Program-made: the position numbers and the translations under genes
Notes under the pieces: model-generated
Database searches by the model: none
What the model saw: only the letters and a program-made list of their open reading frames with translations
What the model was told of the DNA's origin: nothing
Part shown: positions 1 to 9,198 of the stretch, one piece after another
Numbering within the stretch: position 1 is the first letter of the stretch
How the letters are laid out: each line of letters starts with the position of its first letter
Assembly: GCA_016709335.1 (NCBI GenBank)
Contig: JADJNC010000020.1
Location: forward strand, 18,945-82,944
DNA: 64,000 bases
Origin: Candidatus Propionivibrio dominans
Lineage (GTDB): Bacteria > Pseudomonadota > Gammaproteobacteria > Burkholderiales > Rhodocyclaceae
Direction: 5' to 3'

Positions 1-601
1 CGGGAGAGTGGCTGACATAAATGACCGGGATCGAAAGCTCGCCGTGCAGCCGCTCCAGATAAGGCAGGATTTCCAGTTTGCGCTTCAGGTCAAGCGCCGC
101 CAGCGGTTCGTCGAGCAGCAGAATTTTCGGTGCGGCGAGCAAGGCGCGGGCAATCGCCACACGCTGGCGTTCGCCGCCGGAAAGCTGGCGGGTTGAACGT
201 TCGAGCAGGTGCGCAATACCGAGCAGTTCAGCCACTTCGGGCAAGGCAAAGCGGCGCTCGCTTGCCGGGGCGCTTTTCAGAACGCGCTTCTGTCCATATT
301 CCATGTTGCGGCGTACCGAGAGATGCGCGAAAAGGCTGGCCTCCTGAAACACCATGCCCAGCGCGCGCTGGTGCGGCGGCAGGAAATAGCCCTGCGCTTC
401 GTCCTGCCAGACCTCGTTGCCGATGGCGAAATAACCCTGCGCCGCTCGTTCCAGCCCGGCCATCGCGCGCAGACAGGTGGTCTTGCCCGAGCCGGAGTGG
501 CCGAACAGCGCGCTGATGCCGTGCCCTGGGAGGCGCAGGTCCACATCCAGCCTGAAGTCACCGCGCGGCAGGCAAAAACTGGCCTGAATTTCAGCGCTCA
601 T
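1..601 (-). CDS. modC: Molybdate ABC transporter ATP-binding protein ModC (3' end outside window)
   Basis: ATPase that powers molybdate import through ModB at the inner membrane. I translated the minus strand from the ATG at 599-601; about 200 codons are in the window and the frame is unbroken. Walker A GHSGSGKT is at residues 34-41, the signature LSGGE at 140-144, Walker B with DEP at 160-166 and the H-loop histidine at about 198. The C-terminal molybdate-binding TOBE part, usual in ModC, would lie beyond base 1. The start codon overlaps the modB stop (ATGA), so the two are translationally coupled. Last visible gene of a modE-modA-modB-modC operon. Confidence 0.95.
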   Translation of the reverse strand, partial: MSAEIQASFCLPRGDFRLDVDLRLPGHGISALFGHSGSGKTTCLRAMAGLERAAQGYFAIGNEVWQDEAQGYFLPPHQRALGMVFQEASLFAHLSVRRNMEYGQKRVLKSAPASERRFALPEVAELLGIAHLLERSTRQLSGGERQRVAIARALLAAPKILLLDEPLAALDLKRKLEILPYLERLHGELSIPVIYVSHSP

Positions 602-1284
602 AGCGCTTTCCGCCGTGACGGGTTCAGGGTGTAGAGCGCCAGCAGCACGCTGAAGCTGAACAGCAGCATGCCGCCGGCCAGCCAGTGGGCTTCAGTGTAT
701 TCGAGGGCTTCAACGTGGTCGTAGATCTGCACCGAAACAACGCGTGTCTTGCCCGGGATGTTGCCGCCGATCATCAGCACGATGCCGAACTCACCCACCG
801 TATGGGCAAAGCCGAGAATCGCTCCGCTCAGAAAACCGGGTCGGGCCAGCGGCACGGCCACGCTCCAGAAGGCATCCCACGGGCTGGCGCGCAGCGTCGC
901 GGCGACTTCCAGCGGGCGCTCGCCGATGGCCTCGAAGGCATTCTGGATCGGCTGAACGACAAACGGCAGCGAGTAGAATACCGAGGCAATGACCAGGCCG
1001 GTGAAGGTGAAGGGCAGGATGCCAAGGCCGAGCGACTGCGTCAGTTGCCCGACCGGCCCGTTCGGCCCCATGGCGACGAGCAGGTAGAAACCGAGGACGG
1101 TCGGCGGCAGTACCAGCGGCAACGCAACGACGGCGCCGATCACTCCCTTGTAGGCCGAGCGCGTGCGCGCCAGCCACCAGGCGATCGGCGTGCCGACGAT
1201 GAGCAGGAGTACGGTAACAATCGAGGCCAGTTTGAGCGTCAGCCAGACGGCGGCCAGATCCTGGGAATATGCGGTACTTTCCAT
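598..1284 (-). CDS. modB: Molybdate ABC transporter permease ModB
   Basis: Inner-membrane channel subunit of the molybdate importer, 228 aa, the usual length for ModB. Several hydrophobic segments are visible, starting with [21 protein letters not shown] near residue 17. The cytoplasmic EAA-type coupling loop ([21 protein letters not shown]) lies at about residues 145-165 and would dock on ModC. The stop overlaps the modC ATG. A 97-base gap separates it from modA; I saw no ModE box in that gap, so it is probably transcribed from the modE-side promoter. Confidence 0.96.
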   Translation of the reverse strand: MESTAYSQDLAAVWLTLKLASIVTVLLLIVGTPIAWWLARTRSAYKGVIGAVVALPLVLPPTVLGFYLLVAMGPNGPVGQLTQSLGLGILPFTFTGLVIASVFYSLPFVVQPIQNAFEAIGERPLEVAATLRASPWDAFWSVAVPLARPGFLSGAILGFAHTVGEFGIVLMIGGNIPGKTRVVSVQIYDHVEALEYTEAHWLAGGMLLFSFSVLLALYTLNPSRRKAL

Positions 1285-1381
1285 GGCTAATGACGTACCA
1301 GCAGGTCATGTAACTTGCAGGATGTCGTGCTCACATCGAAGCACTGCCCTGGCAGAATGCACTTGAGAGCGATAGCGATTT

Positions 1382-2958
<1,577 letters not shown>

Positions 2959-2974
2959 TTTGTCTGACTTCCTA

Positions 2975-2998
2975 CGTAATATTGTAGAGTATATAACG
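2975..2998. promoter_or_regulatory. ModE box in front of the modEABC operon
   Basis: The sequence reads CGTAATAT-N8-ATATAACG, a 24-base imperfect palindrome. It has the same architecture as the E. coli modA operator (CGTTATAT-N8-ACATAACG, from memory). It lies just upstream of modE on the minus strand, so it should control the whole mod operon. Molybdate-bound ModE binding here is inferred. Confidence 0.75.
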
Positions 2999-3105
2999 AT
3001 TGCTCAAATTCTTCTGGCTGGCACCGTTTCTAGCGCATCCCTGCTGCGTTATGGTTGAACAAGTACAGCGCATGTGGTTAAAGTGTGCTCGCGCCAAAGT
3101 AAATT

Positions 3106-3129
3106 CGTTATTTTATGATCTATATAGCG
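3106..3129. promoter_or_regulatory. Second ModE box, in front of the molbindin gene
   Basis: CGTTATTT-N8-ATATAGCG, again 24 bases with 8-base arms and the CGTTAT/ATAxCG ends of a ModE operator. It ends 43 bases before the start of the plus-strand molbindin gene. With the box at 2975-2998 it makes the 214-base divergent region a two-operator control region. Confidence 0.65.
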
Positions 3130-3172
3130 AAAACCGGGCCAGATCCATACAAATCCGCTCAAGGAGAACTTC

Positions 3173-3607
3173 ATGAAAATAAGCGCACGCAATATCTTCG
3201 AAGGAAAAATCACTTCTCTGGTCAACGGCAAGGTCAATGCCGAAGTCGAGGTCACCACGCCGGGGGGCGATCGCATCGTCGCCGTGGTGACCGAAAGCAG
3301 CGTCCAGTCGCTCGGCCTGGCGCTCGGCAAGCCGGTGCTGGCCTTCGTCAAGGCACCCTGGGTGATCGTTATGGCCGGCGACTGCGGCGTTAAATTCAGC
3401 GCTCGCAACCAACTGGCCGGGACGGTACAGAGCATCGACAAAGGGGCGATCAATAGCGAAGTCCGCATCAAACTGAGCGGAGGTACGCTGGTCTATGCGG
3501 TGATCACCAACGAAGCAGTAATGGAACTCGGACTCAAACCCGGCGTTACGGCCAGCGCCCTGATCAAGGCCAGCCATGTCGTCCTCGGCGTATCAGAGTC
3601 CTCATGA
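3173..3607 (+). CDS. mop: Two-domain molbindin (Mop/ModG-like molybdate storage protein)
   Basis: Small cytoplasmic molybdate-binding protein, 144 aa, made of two tandem Mop domains (about 1-68 starting MKISARNIFEG and about 74-141 starting [11 protein letters not shown]). Both carry the SARN start and the VVTESS/VITNEA strand typical of TOBE molbindin folds. The length fits ModG-type di-Mop proteins rather than single-domain Mop. An AAGGAGA ribosome site precedes the ATG. It is divergent from modE and has its own ModE box, so it is likely induced or repressed with the transporter and used to buffer molybdate. Confidence 0.9.
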   Translation: MKISARNIFEGKITSLVNGKVNAEVEVTTPGGDRIVAVVTESSVQSLGLALGKPVLAFVKAPWVIVMAGDCGVKFSARNQLAGTVQSIDKGAINSEVRIKLSGGTLVYAVITNEAVMELGLKPGVTASALIKASHVVLGVSESS

Positions 3608-3640
3608 CCTGATTGAAGCGCGCAGAACCTGCAAGTTCAC

Positions 3641-3731
3641 CGTCATTCCGGCGAAAGCCGGAATCTGACCGCAGGGAATGCAGAGCCAGAAAAATCAAAG
3701 TACTGGACACCGGCTTCTGCCGGCGTGACGG
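3641..3731. repeat. Dispersed intergenic palindromic repeat, copy 1
   Basis: Left arm CGTCATTCCGGCGAAAGCC (3641-3659) and right arm ACCGGCTTCTGCCGGCGTGACG (about 3709-3730) are opposed hairpins of the TCATTCCGGC...GCCGGAATGA type. Related copies lie at 46965-47064, 48311-48373 and 48471-48498. It sits between two converging genes. The middle contains CAGGGAATGCAGAGCC, also found in the unrelated repeat at 9065-9166. Confidence 0.8.
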
Positions 3732-3747
3732 CTTATTCAGCGTTTCC

Positions 3748-4212
3748 TTAGTTTTCCTGAGGCGTCTCCGTACAGCCAGCCGCTACAGCCAGCGCGTGGG
3801 CGCGCGCCTCGAAGGCGCTCACCATGCTGGTGGCCATCGGCATGATCAGAACCTGGATGACCGGGATCAGGAACAGCGAGCGCGCCTCGCAATCTAGCGT
3901 GAAGTCGACGTGGCAGTGACCCTCGGCCAGGGGTGAGAAACTCCAGCGAATTTCGAAATGCCTGAAGGAGCGATCCCCGGATACGACAGTGATGCTGCGC
4001 GGGCGATCGAGTTCGGTTCGCGAGCAGAAACGATGCGTCATCAAACCCAGCGCCAGGCTCTGCTCGGTTTCGTAGGCGTTTTCGTGACGTTTGACGATCT
4101 TCGCTGCGCTGATCAGGGGCAGGAACTCGGGATAGCGTTCGACATCGGCAACGATATCGAACAGCCATTCAGGTGATCGAGCGATGTCGCGGCTCTCGCG
4201 ATGGTTTGCCAT
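3748..4212 (-). CDS. START/SRPBCC family protein (RatA / COQ10-like)
   Basis: 154 aa protein of the polyketide-cyclase/COQ10 START-like family. The N-terminal ARSPEWLFDIVADVERYPEF is the family hallmark, followed by FLPLISAAKIVKRHEN, and the C-terminal long helix (MATSMVSAFEARAHALAVAAG) closes a hydrophobic pocket in this fold. Relatives include E. coli RatA, proposed to inhibit ribosome subunit joining, and COQ10, which binds ubiquinone; the sequence does not tell which role applies. No RatB/RnfH partner gene is adjacent. An AAGGCAG site precedes the ATG. The family is confident, the function is not. Confidence 0.8.
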   Translation of the reverse strand: MANHRESRDIARSPEWLFDIVADVERYPEFLPLISAAKIVKRHENAYETEQSLALGLMTHRFCSRTELDRPRSITVVSGDRSFRHFEIRWSFSPLAEGHCHVDFTLDCEARSLFLIPVIQVLIMPMATSMVSAFEARAHALAVAAGCTETPQEN

Positions 4213-4645
4213 TGACTTCTGCCTTCCGTTCGCTGTTTCGCTGGCCAGAGTAGCTGCCGGGCCCGGCCGATGCAGAGCGCAAGATCATGAGTCGATCAGC
4301 TACACCAGACGTTGCCAACCCCCTGCAAGATATGACACATCATAACAACAGCCACCCTGATCGGGGGATCGGGAATTCTCTATTGCCGCTCACCATTCGG
4401 CCACGGGGGCGGGAAAGCGCGAGTTCAAAACACTTGGTGAGGACATCATGTCGAGACCTTTGCTCAATTCACGAAAGCCATTGCGGAAAAGTTGGCTAGC
4501 AAGATTCGTCATCGTGGTTCAGCACTGAGGCATTAGAATTACATGACTTAACCGGCGATTCAAGCTTGGCAGGCAAGCGGACTATCCAATGAAATAGCCT
4601 GATCAAATCGGCCCTGGCAAATTATTTATTCAAATGAGGTTGGTC
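4213..4645. other. Gene-free interval between the START protein and pilU
   Basis: About 430 bases between divergent genes. I found no convincing coding sequence, RNA gene or repeat. The only open frame (4287-4499) lacks a ribosome site and resembles no family. The pilU promoter must lie here, but I could not pick -35/-10 boxes with confidence. Confidence 0.5.
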
Positions 4646-5971
4646 ATGGAACAACAGGAAAAGGCTCAGTACCGCAGCGTAGTGCATAGGATGCTGACCA
4701 CGATGGTGGGGATGAAGGGCTCGGACCTTTTTATCACAGCGGGCTACCCGCCGGCAGTCAAGCTGAACGGCAAACTCACCAAACTCAATGACACGCCACT
4801 CACTGCAGAACAAACGCAAAAAATGGCGCACTCCATTTCGACCGAGAAACAGTGGCAAAACCTTATCGATGCCAAAGGCTCGAACTTCGCCATTTCGCTG
4901 GAAGGTATCGGTCGTTTCCGGATCAACGTATTCACGCAGCAGCAGCGCCTCGGAATGGTGATCCGCGTCATCACCACCGAAATCCCCGATTTCGACAAGA
5001 TGAATCTGCCGCCGGTACTGAAGACCGTTGTCCTCGAAAAACGTGGGCTGGTCCTGCTGGTGGGAGGCACCGGGTCGGGCAAGTCGACCACGCTGGCTGC
5101 AATGCTGGGAGTGCGCAACCGTGAAACGCACGGCCACATCATCACCATCGAAGACCCGGTCGAATACGTGCATACCCACATCAATTGCATCGTTACCCAT
5201 CGCGAGGTTGGCGTAGACACGCTTGGGTGGTTCGACGCGCTGAAAGATTCGCTGCGCCAGGCCCCGGACGTTATCCTGATCGGAGAGATTCGCGATCAGG
5301 AAACGATGGAATATGCGCTGAATTTTGCCGAGACCGGGCATCTGTGCCTGGCGACGCTGCATGCAAACAGCGCCAACCAGGCGATCGACCGCATCGTTAA
5401 TTTTTTCCCCATCGAAAAGCGTGAGCAGGTGCTGAATGACATTTCGCTGAACATGCGCGCCATCGTTTCGCAGCGCCTGGTGCGCAAGATTTCTGGCGGG
5501 CGTGCTGCGGCAATCGAGATTCTGTTGAGTACGGCATCGTCAAGGGATGCGATTGCCAAGGGCGAAGTCGGAGGATTGAAGGAGATAATGAAGAAGTCTG
5601 TCGAACAGGGAATGAAGACGTTCGATCAGTGCCTGTTTGAACTGTACGACGCCGGCGAAATTTCTCTGCAGGAATTGCAGATCAATTCAGATGCCAAGGG
5701 CGACCTGATGCTACGTCTGAAACTGCAAAGTGCGCGATTCACCAAGGAAGTGCTGGGAGGCGACGCAGGCAGTCAGTCCGCCGGATTGTCTTTTGACGGC
5801 CAGGTGGACAAGGAGGAGGAAGCCGCCAGGAAAAAGGCAGAAGAAGACGCGACCCTGAAAGAACTGGCTCTGAAAAAAGCGGCTTCGAATAAAACGGCTG
5901 AAGCAGCGGCGGTAAAAGCTGCACCGCTCACGTTGGAACTGGCTGATCGGCCAGCGCCACCGAAGGCATAA
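4646..5971 (+). CDS. pilU: Type IV pilus retraction ATPase, PilU type
   Basis: Hexameric cytoplasmic ATPase of the PilT/PilU family that helps retract type IV pili. The ATG at 4646 is preferred over 4634 because GAGG lies 6 bases before it. Visible motifs: Walker A GGTGSGKS at about 140-147, the Asp-box ITIEDPVEY near 167-175, Walker B VILIGE at 209-214 and the His box HLCLATLHAN at 232-241. At 441 aa it is longer than usual PilU (about 380); the extra part is an Ala/Lys/Glu-rich tail from about residue 385. The PilT C-terminal AIRNL motif is not seen, which favours PilU. pilMNOPQ lies elsewhere in the window (30.5-35.4 kb). Confidence 0.88.
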   Translation: MEQQEKAQYRSVVHRMLTTMVGMKGSDLFITAGYPPAVKLNGKLTKLNDTPLTAEQTQKMAHSISTEKQWQNLIDAKGSNFAISLEGIGRFRINVFTQQQRLGMVIRVITTEIPDFDKMNLPPVLKTVVLEKRGLVLLVGGTGSGKSTTLAAMLGVRNRETHGHIITIEDPVEYVHTHINCIVTHREVGVDTLGWFDALKDSLRQAPDVILIGEIRDQETMEYALNFAETGHLCLATLHANSANQAIDRIVNFFPIEKREQVLNDISLNMRAIVSQRLVRKISGGRAAAIEILLSTASSRDAIAKGEVGGLKEIMKKSVEQGMKTFDQCLFELYDAGEISLQELQINSDAKGDLMLRLKLQSARFTKEVLGGDAGSQSAGLSFDGQVDKEEEAARKKAEEDATLKELALKKAASNKTAEAAAVKAAPLTLELADRPAPPKA

Positions 5972-5997
5972 ACCTGGGTGGCGGGCATGGAGTTGGC

Positions 5998-6030
5998 GGG
6001 GCCGGAGGGGGGGCGGGGGGGCGGGGGGGG
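5998..6030 (+). other. Four-run G tract (possible G-quadruplex) between pilU and the cNMP gene
   Basis: Four G runs on the plus (transcribed sense) strand: 5998-6001 (4 G), 6007-6013 (7 G), 6015-6021 (7 G) and 6023-6030 (8 G), separated by a 5-base loop and two single-C loops. This pattern could fold as a G-quadruplex in DNA or in the mRNA, 50 bases ahead of the next start codon. Runs this long are also prone to length variation and to sequencing error. Confidence 0.6.
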
Positions 6031-6079
6031 TGGCTTACGCCCGATAAGGAAAAGGTTTTTCGCCAGAGAAGGAGGGGGT

Positions 6080-6649
6080 ATGGACGAGTTCAAAGCCATC
6101 GACGACAATTTTTCAAGCTTCGCCAAGCTTCTCATTGAGGACTCTGCGGTTCGATTCAACACATTACGCAGTTGTTCATTCTTCGATCCTGTGCCCGATG
6201 AATGGCGGATGCGCATCGCGGATCGGGCACAAAGCCGGACAGGCTATTCGGATGTTTGCCTGACTTCGCAGGACGACGAGACAAAGACCTTCTATGTCAT
6301 CCTGCGCGGCACCGCCGAAGCGTACCGCAACGGCAAGCTGGTTGGAACGATAGACACCGGCGAATGCATCGGAGAGGGTGTGTTTTTTGCCAATGAGAAC
6401 ATCTCGCGTTCAGCGACAGTAATCGCCGATTACAAAATTATTGCTGCAGAATTCAACAAAGCCGCCATTGATAGTTTGCAAGCCGATGCCCAGGCCATGA
6501 CATGCATTGATAAGGCCTTGCTGCTTGCCCTCTTCAAGAAATTGCAGGGTGCGAACCGCAAGATCGAAAAGCTGCTTCTCATGAAGGCGAGCGATGGCAA
6601 AGGCAACTGGAGTTCTGGTGATACAGGCCGCTTTAAAGGGTTTGCCTAA
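6080..6649 (+). CDS. Cyclic-nucleotide-binding domain protein
   Basis: 189 aa protein with a single cNMP-binding beta-barrel (about residues 33-135). The phosphate-binding cassette is recognisable as GECIGEGVFF followed by RSATVIA (about 94-116), with the conserved glutamate and arginine. There is no DNA-binding domain, channel or enzyme domain, so it is not a CRP-type regulator. The ATG at 6080 is chosen because AGAAGGAGGG precedes it directly; the frame stays open upstream through the G tract but has no ribosome site. It follows pilU by about 110 bases in the same direction, so it may tie pilus retraction to cyclic-nucleotide levels; this is inference. A class III cyclase gene lies at 48.6 kb. 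Confidence 0.8.
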   Translation: MDEFKAIDDNFSSFAKLLIEDSAVRFNTLRSCSFFDPVPDEWRMRIADRAQSRTGYSDVCLTSQDDETKTFYVILRGTAEAYRNGKLVGTIDTGECIGEGVFFANENISRSATVIADYKIIAAEFNKAAIDSLQADAQAMTCIDKALLLALFKKLQGANRKIEKLLLMKASDGKGNWSSGDTGRFKGFA

Positions 6650-6836
6650 GCAGAGAGCGATTCAGTTTCAATACAAGCGCAACATTGAATTTCCCCTGAA
6701 ATTTTGTATTCCGAAAGTTACGAAAACTTCGCTCCCCTGACGAACTGGAGTTCCCTTTCCCTGCACCGGAGAGTATTCTTTCGAGCAATGACGTCGCGAA
6801 CGGCGCGGTGGCTGTATTCAGCAGGAGAGGGTGCTC

Positions 6837-7220
6837 ATGAATCTCGAGAAGGTCGTTTTCGGTTTCTTTATCGTTCTCGCCGCAACGCTCAATTTCGGCT
6901 TCTTCATAGGCGAGATCGATCAGCCGAAGCATCACCATATCTACGAACTGTTTGCCGCGATCGTGGTTAATCTGATCGCCACCGTTCTCAAGTTCGGCGA
7001 TCGCACGCAGATCGGCGCGGTGCATCTGTCGACCAGCCTGGTCGCCGACCTGCAACTGGTGGCGGCGGCCGGTGTTTATGCGTTCGCGGTGCATGTTACC
7101 GGCGAGGGAATGACGCCCGAGGTGACGACGAGCATCGTTTCGTTGAGCGGCGGCGCCTTGTTTGCCAACGTCGTCTCGGTCGTCCTGCTGATCGCCGAAA
7201 CGGTCATGCTACGGCGCTGA
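6837..7220 (+). CDS. Small four-helix membrane protein (DUF6394-like)
   Basis: 127 aa inner-membrane protein starting MNLEKVVFGFFIVLAATLN. About four hydrophobic segments are visible, near residues 5-25, 38-50, 68-90 and 105-124. It resembles an uncharacterised family that I recall as DUF6394; no function is known. The ATG at 6837 is chosen because GGAG lies 9 bases upstream; a GTG at 6831 would be too close to it. Its stop is only 31 bases before the channel gene at 7252, so the two are probably one transcription unit and it may be an accessory subunit of the channel. Confidence 0.7.
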   Translation: MNLEKVVFGFFIVLAATLNFGFFIGEIDQPKHHHIYELFAAIVVNLIATVLKFGDRTQIGAVHLSTSLVADLQLVAAAGVYAFAVHVTGEGMTPEVTTSIVSLSGGALFANVVSVVLLIAETVMLRR

Positions 7221-7251
7221 CAGGCCTGGCGGATCGAATACCGGCCAGCCG

Positions 7252-9009
7252 ATGAACAGCAGCGTCTTTTTCCTGGCCTTGCGACGGATGCGGGCGCCGC
7301 TGATCGTGCTGATCGTGATCTATGCGGTGTCCACGCTCGGTCTGACCCTGGTTCCCGGAGTAGATGCCGAGGGCAAATCAGCGCCGCCGATGAGCTTCTT
7401 CCACGCCTTCTACTTCGTCAGCTATACGGCCAGCACGATCGGCTTCGGTGAACTGCCGGACCCATTTTCCGAAGCGCAGCGGATGTGGGTCACGGTGTGC
7501 ATCTTCCTGTCGGTGATCGGCTGGTCGTACTCGCTCATCAGCCTGCTGGCGCTGGTGCAGGACAAGGGTTTTCAGCAGGTGCTGCTGACCGGTCGCTTTA
7601 CGCGCCGGGTCAGGCAACTCGGCGAGCCCTTTTACATCGTCTGCGGCTGTGGCGAGACCGGCCTGCTGATCGCCCGGGCGCTCGATCGCGACGGTTTGCG
7701 GGTGGTCACCATCGAGCGTGATGAGGCTCGTATCCAGGAACTCGAGGTCGAGGATTTTGCTTCCGACGTGCTTGTCCTCAGCGCCGATGCAGCGCAACCG
7801 CAAAGCCTGCTGATGGCCGGACTCGATCACCGGAGCTGCCGCGGTGTGCTGGCGGTGACCGACGACGATTCAGTCAACCTGGCCGTGGCGATCGCCAGCC
7901 GGCTGATCAATCCGCGGCTGATGATCGTTGCCCGTGTCGCCAGTCCGACCATCGAAGCCAACATGATGTCCTTCGGCACGCACTACGTGGTCAATCACTT
8001 CGAGCGCTTTGCCGACTACCTGGCACAGGCGATCCATTCACCGAACTGGTATCACCTGGTCGATCTGCTGACCGGTCAGCCGGGGCAGGAAGTCCCTGAG
8101 CGGCACGATCCGCCGGTTGGCGATTGGATTGTCTGTGGCTATGGCCGTTTCGGGCAGGCCGTGGTGCGTAATCTGGAGCGGCAGGGCATCAGCCTGACGG
8201 TGATCGCCCCCGAAATCGACCTCCCGCAAAGCGTGCGTCACGTCGTTGGCCTGGGGACCGAGGCCGGGCCGCTGCGCCAGGCCGGGATAGAAAGCGCAGT
8301 CGGGATTGTTGCCGGCAGCCCGAGCGACCCGAACAACCTGTCGATCGCGATGACCGCCAAGGAAGTCAATCCCGAGTTGTTCATCGTCGTGCGCCAGAAC
8401 CGGGTCGCCAACCAGGTGCTGTTCGACGCCTTCCATGCCGACTTCACGATGGTGCCGTCGCGCATCGTTGCTCGCGAGTGCCTGTCACTGATCAACTCGC
8501 CGCTGCTGCCGCGCCTGCTGAACCTGGTTCGCGACTGGCCTGATTCACGCTCGGCGACGGTTGCCCGAGAGCTCGAGGACTTATGCCAGCGGCGGGTGCC
8601 GATGGTCTGGGGCGTGCGGCTCAACGCCGCTGAAGCGCCGGCGGTACACCGCTTCCTGATGATGGAGGAAGGAAGCTTGGCGCTCGACCTGCTGCGGCGC
8701 GACCCGGCGGCGCGCGCCGAATATCTGCCGATCATGCCGCTGCTGCTGGTGCGCGAGGGCCGCGACCACGAACTGCCGAGTGCGGAGACGCTGCTGCAGC
8801 CCGGCGACCAACTGCTCTTCGCCGGCACACGTTCGGCCAAGCTGGCGCAGAACCTCGTTCTCGACAACCGCAATGCGCTTTACTACATGCTCACCGGTCA
8901 CGACGCCAAAGGCTGGCTGTGGGGTTTGCTGACCGGCGGTGACCCGGTTGAGGCGAATGGGCCGAATGGCCGTGAGTCGAGGCGGGCGAGTACTTTCCCC
9001 GGCGAATGA
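7252..9009 (+). CDS. Two-RCK-domain potassium-type ion channel
   Basis: 585 aa channel subunit. Two membrane helices (about 15-36 and 78-103) flank a pore loop with the filter-like sequence TIGFGE (62-67), close to the K+ filter TVGYGD. Two RCK (TrkA-N) domains follow, with GxGxxG nucleotide-binding turns at 132-137 (GCGETG) and 296-301 (GYGRFG), and a TrkA-C-like end near 440-545. RCK domains gate such channels with nucleotides or ions. The filter reads GFGE rather than GYGD, so strict K+ selectivity is not certain. It probably forms an operon with the small membrane protein just upstream. Confidence 0.87.
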   Translation: MNSSVFFLALRRMRAPLIVLIVIYAVSTLGLTLVPGVDAEGKSAPPMSFFHAFYFVSYTASTIGFGELPDPFSEAQRMWVTVCIFLSVIGWSYSLISLLALVQDKGFQQVLLTGRFTRRVRQLGEPFYIVCGCGETGLLIARALDRDGLRVVTIERDEARIQELEVEDFASDVLVLSADAAQPQSLLMAGLDHRSCRGVLAVTDDDSVNLAVAIASRLINPRLMIVARVASPTIEANMMSFGTHYVVNHFERFADYLAQAIHSPNWYHLVDLLTGQPGQEVPERHDPPVGDWIVCGYGRFGQAVVRNLERQGISLTVIAPEIDLPQSVRHVVGLGTEAGPLRQAGIESAVGIVAGSPSDPNNLSIAMTAKEVNPELFIVVRQNRVANQVLFDAFHADFTMVPSRIVARECLSLINSPLLPRLLNLVRDWPDSRSATVARELEDLCQRRVPMVWGVRLNAAEAPAVHRFLMMEEGSLALDLLRRDPAARAEYLPIMPLLLVREGRDHELPSAETLLQPGDQLLFAGTRSAKLAQNLVLDNRNALYYMLTGHDAKGWLWGLLTGGDPVEANGPNGRESRRASTFPGE

Positions 9010-9064
9010 TCCTGGAAACCGCAATTGAGCGTGACCGCCGCAACACCAAGTTTGGCCAGGGTTT

Positions 9065-9166
9065 GGCCCTCACCCCAATCCTCTCCCGCAGGGAGAGAGG
9101 GATTGCACCCTTCGCCATGTGACCACAGGGAATGCAGAGCCGGGAGAAGGGCCGGGGATGAGGGCC
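9065..9166. repeat. Dispersed CCCTCACCCC/GGGAGAGG-type intergenic repeat
   Basis: Left part GGCCCTCACCCCAATCCTCT followed by an inverted GGGAGAGAGGG, and right part GGGAGAAGGGCCGGGGATG then AGGGCC in the opposite sense, form a long imperfect palindrome. The same kind of sequence (GGCCCTCACCCCGGCCCCTC) is found inside the mod gene at 56811-56848. The centre holds CAGGGAATGCAGAGCC (9126-9141), shared with the repeat at 3641-3731. Confidence 0.75.
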
Positions 9167-9198
9167 TACGATATTGACATTACGCTCAACTGCATTTT

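Noticed and set aside
4287..4499. 70-codon open frame in the gap before pilU
   Set aside because: No ribosome site and no resemblance to a family; composition looks non-coding.
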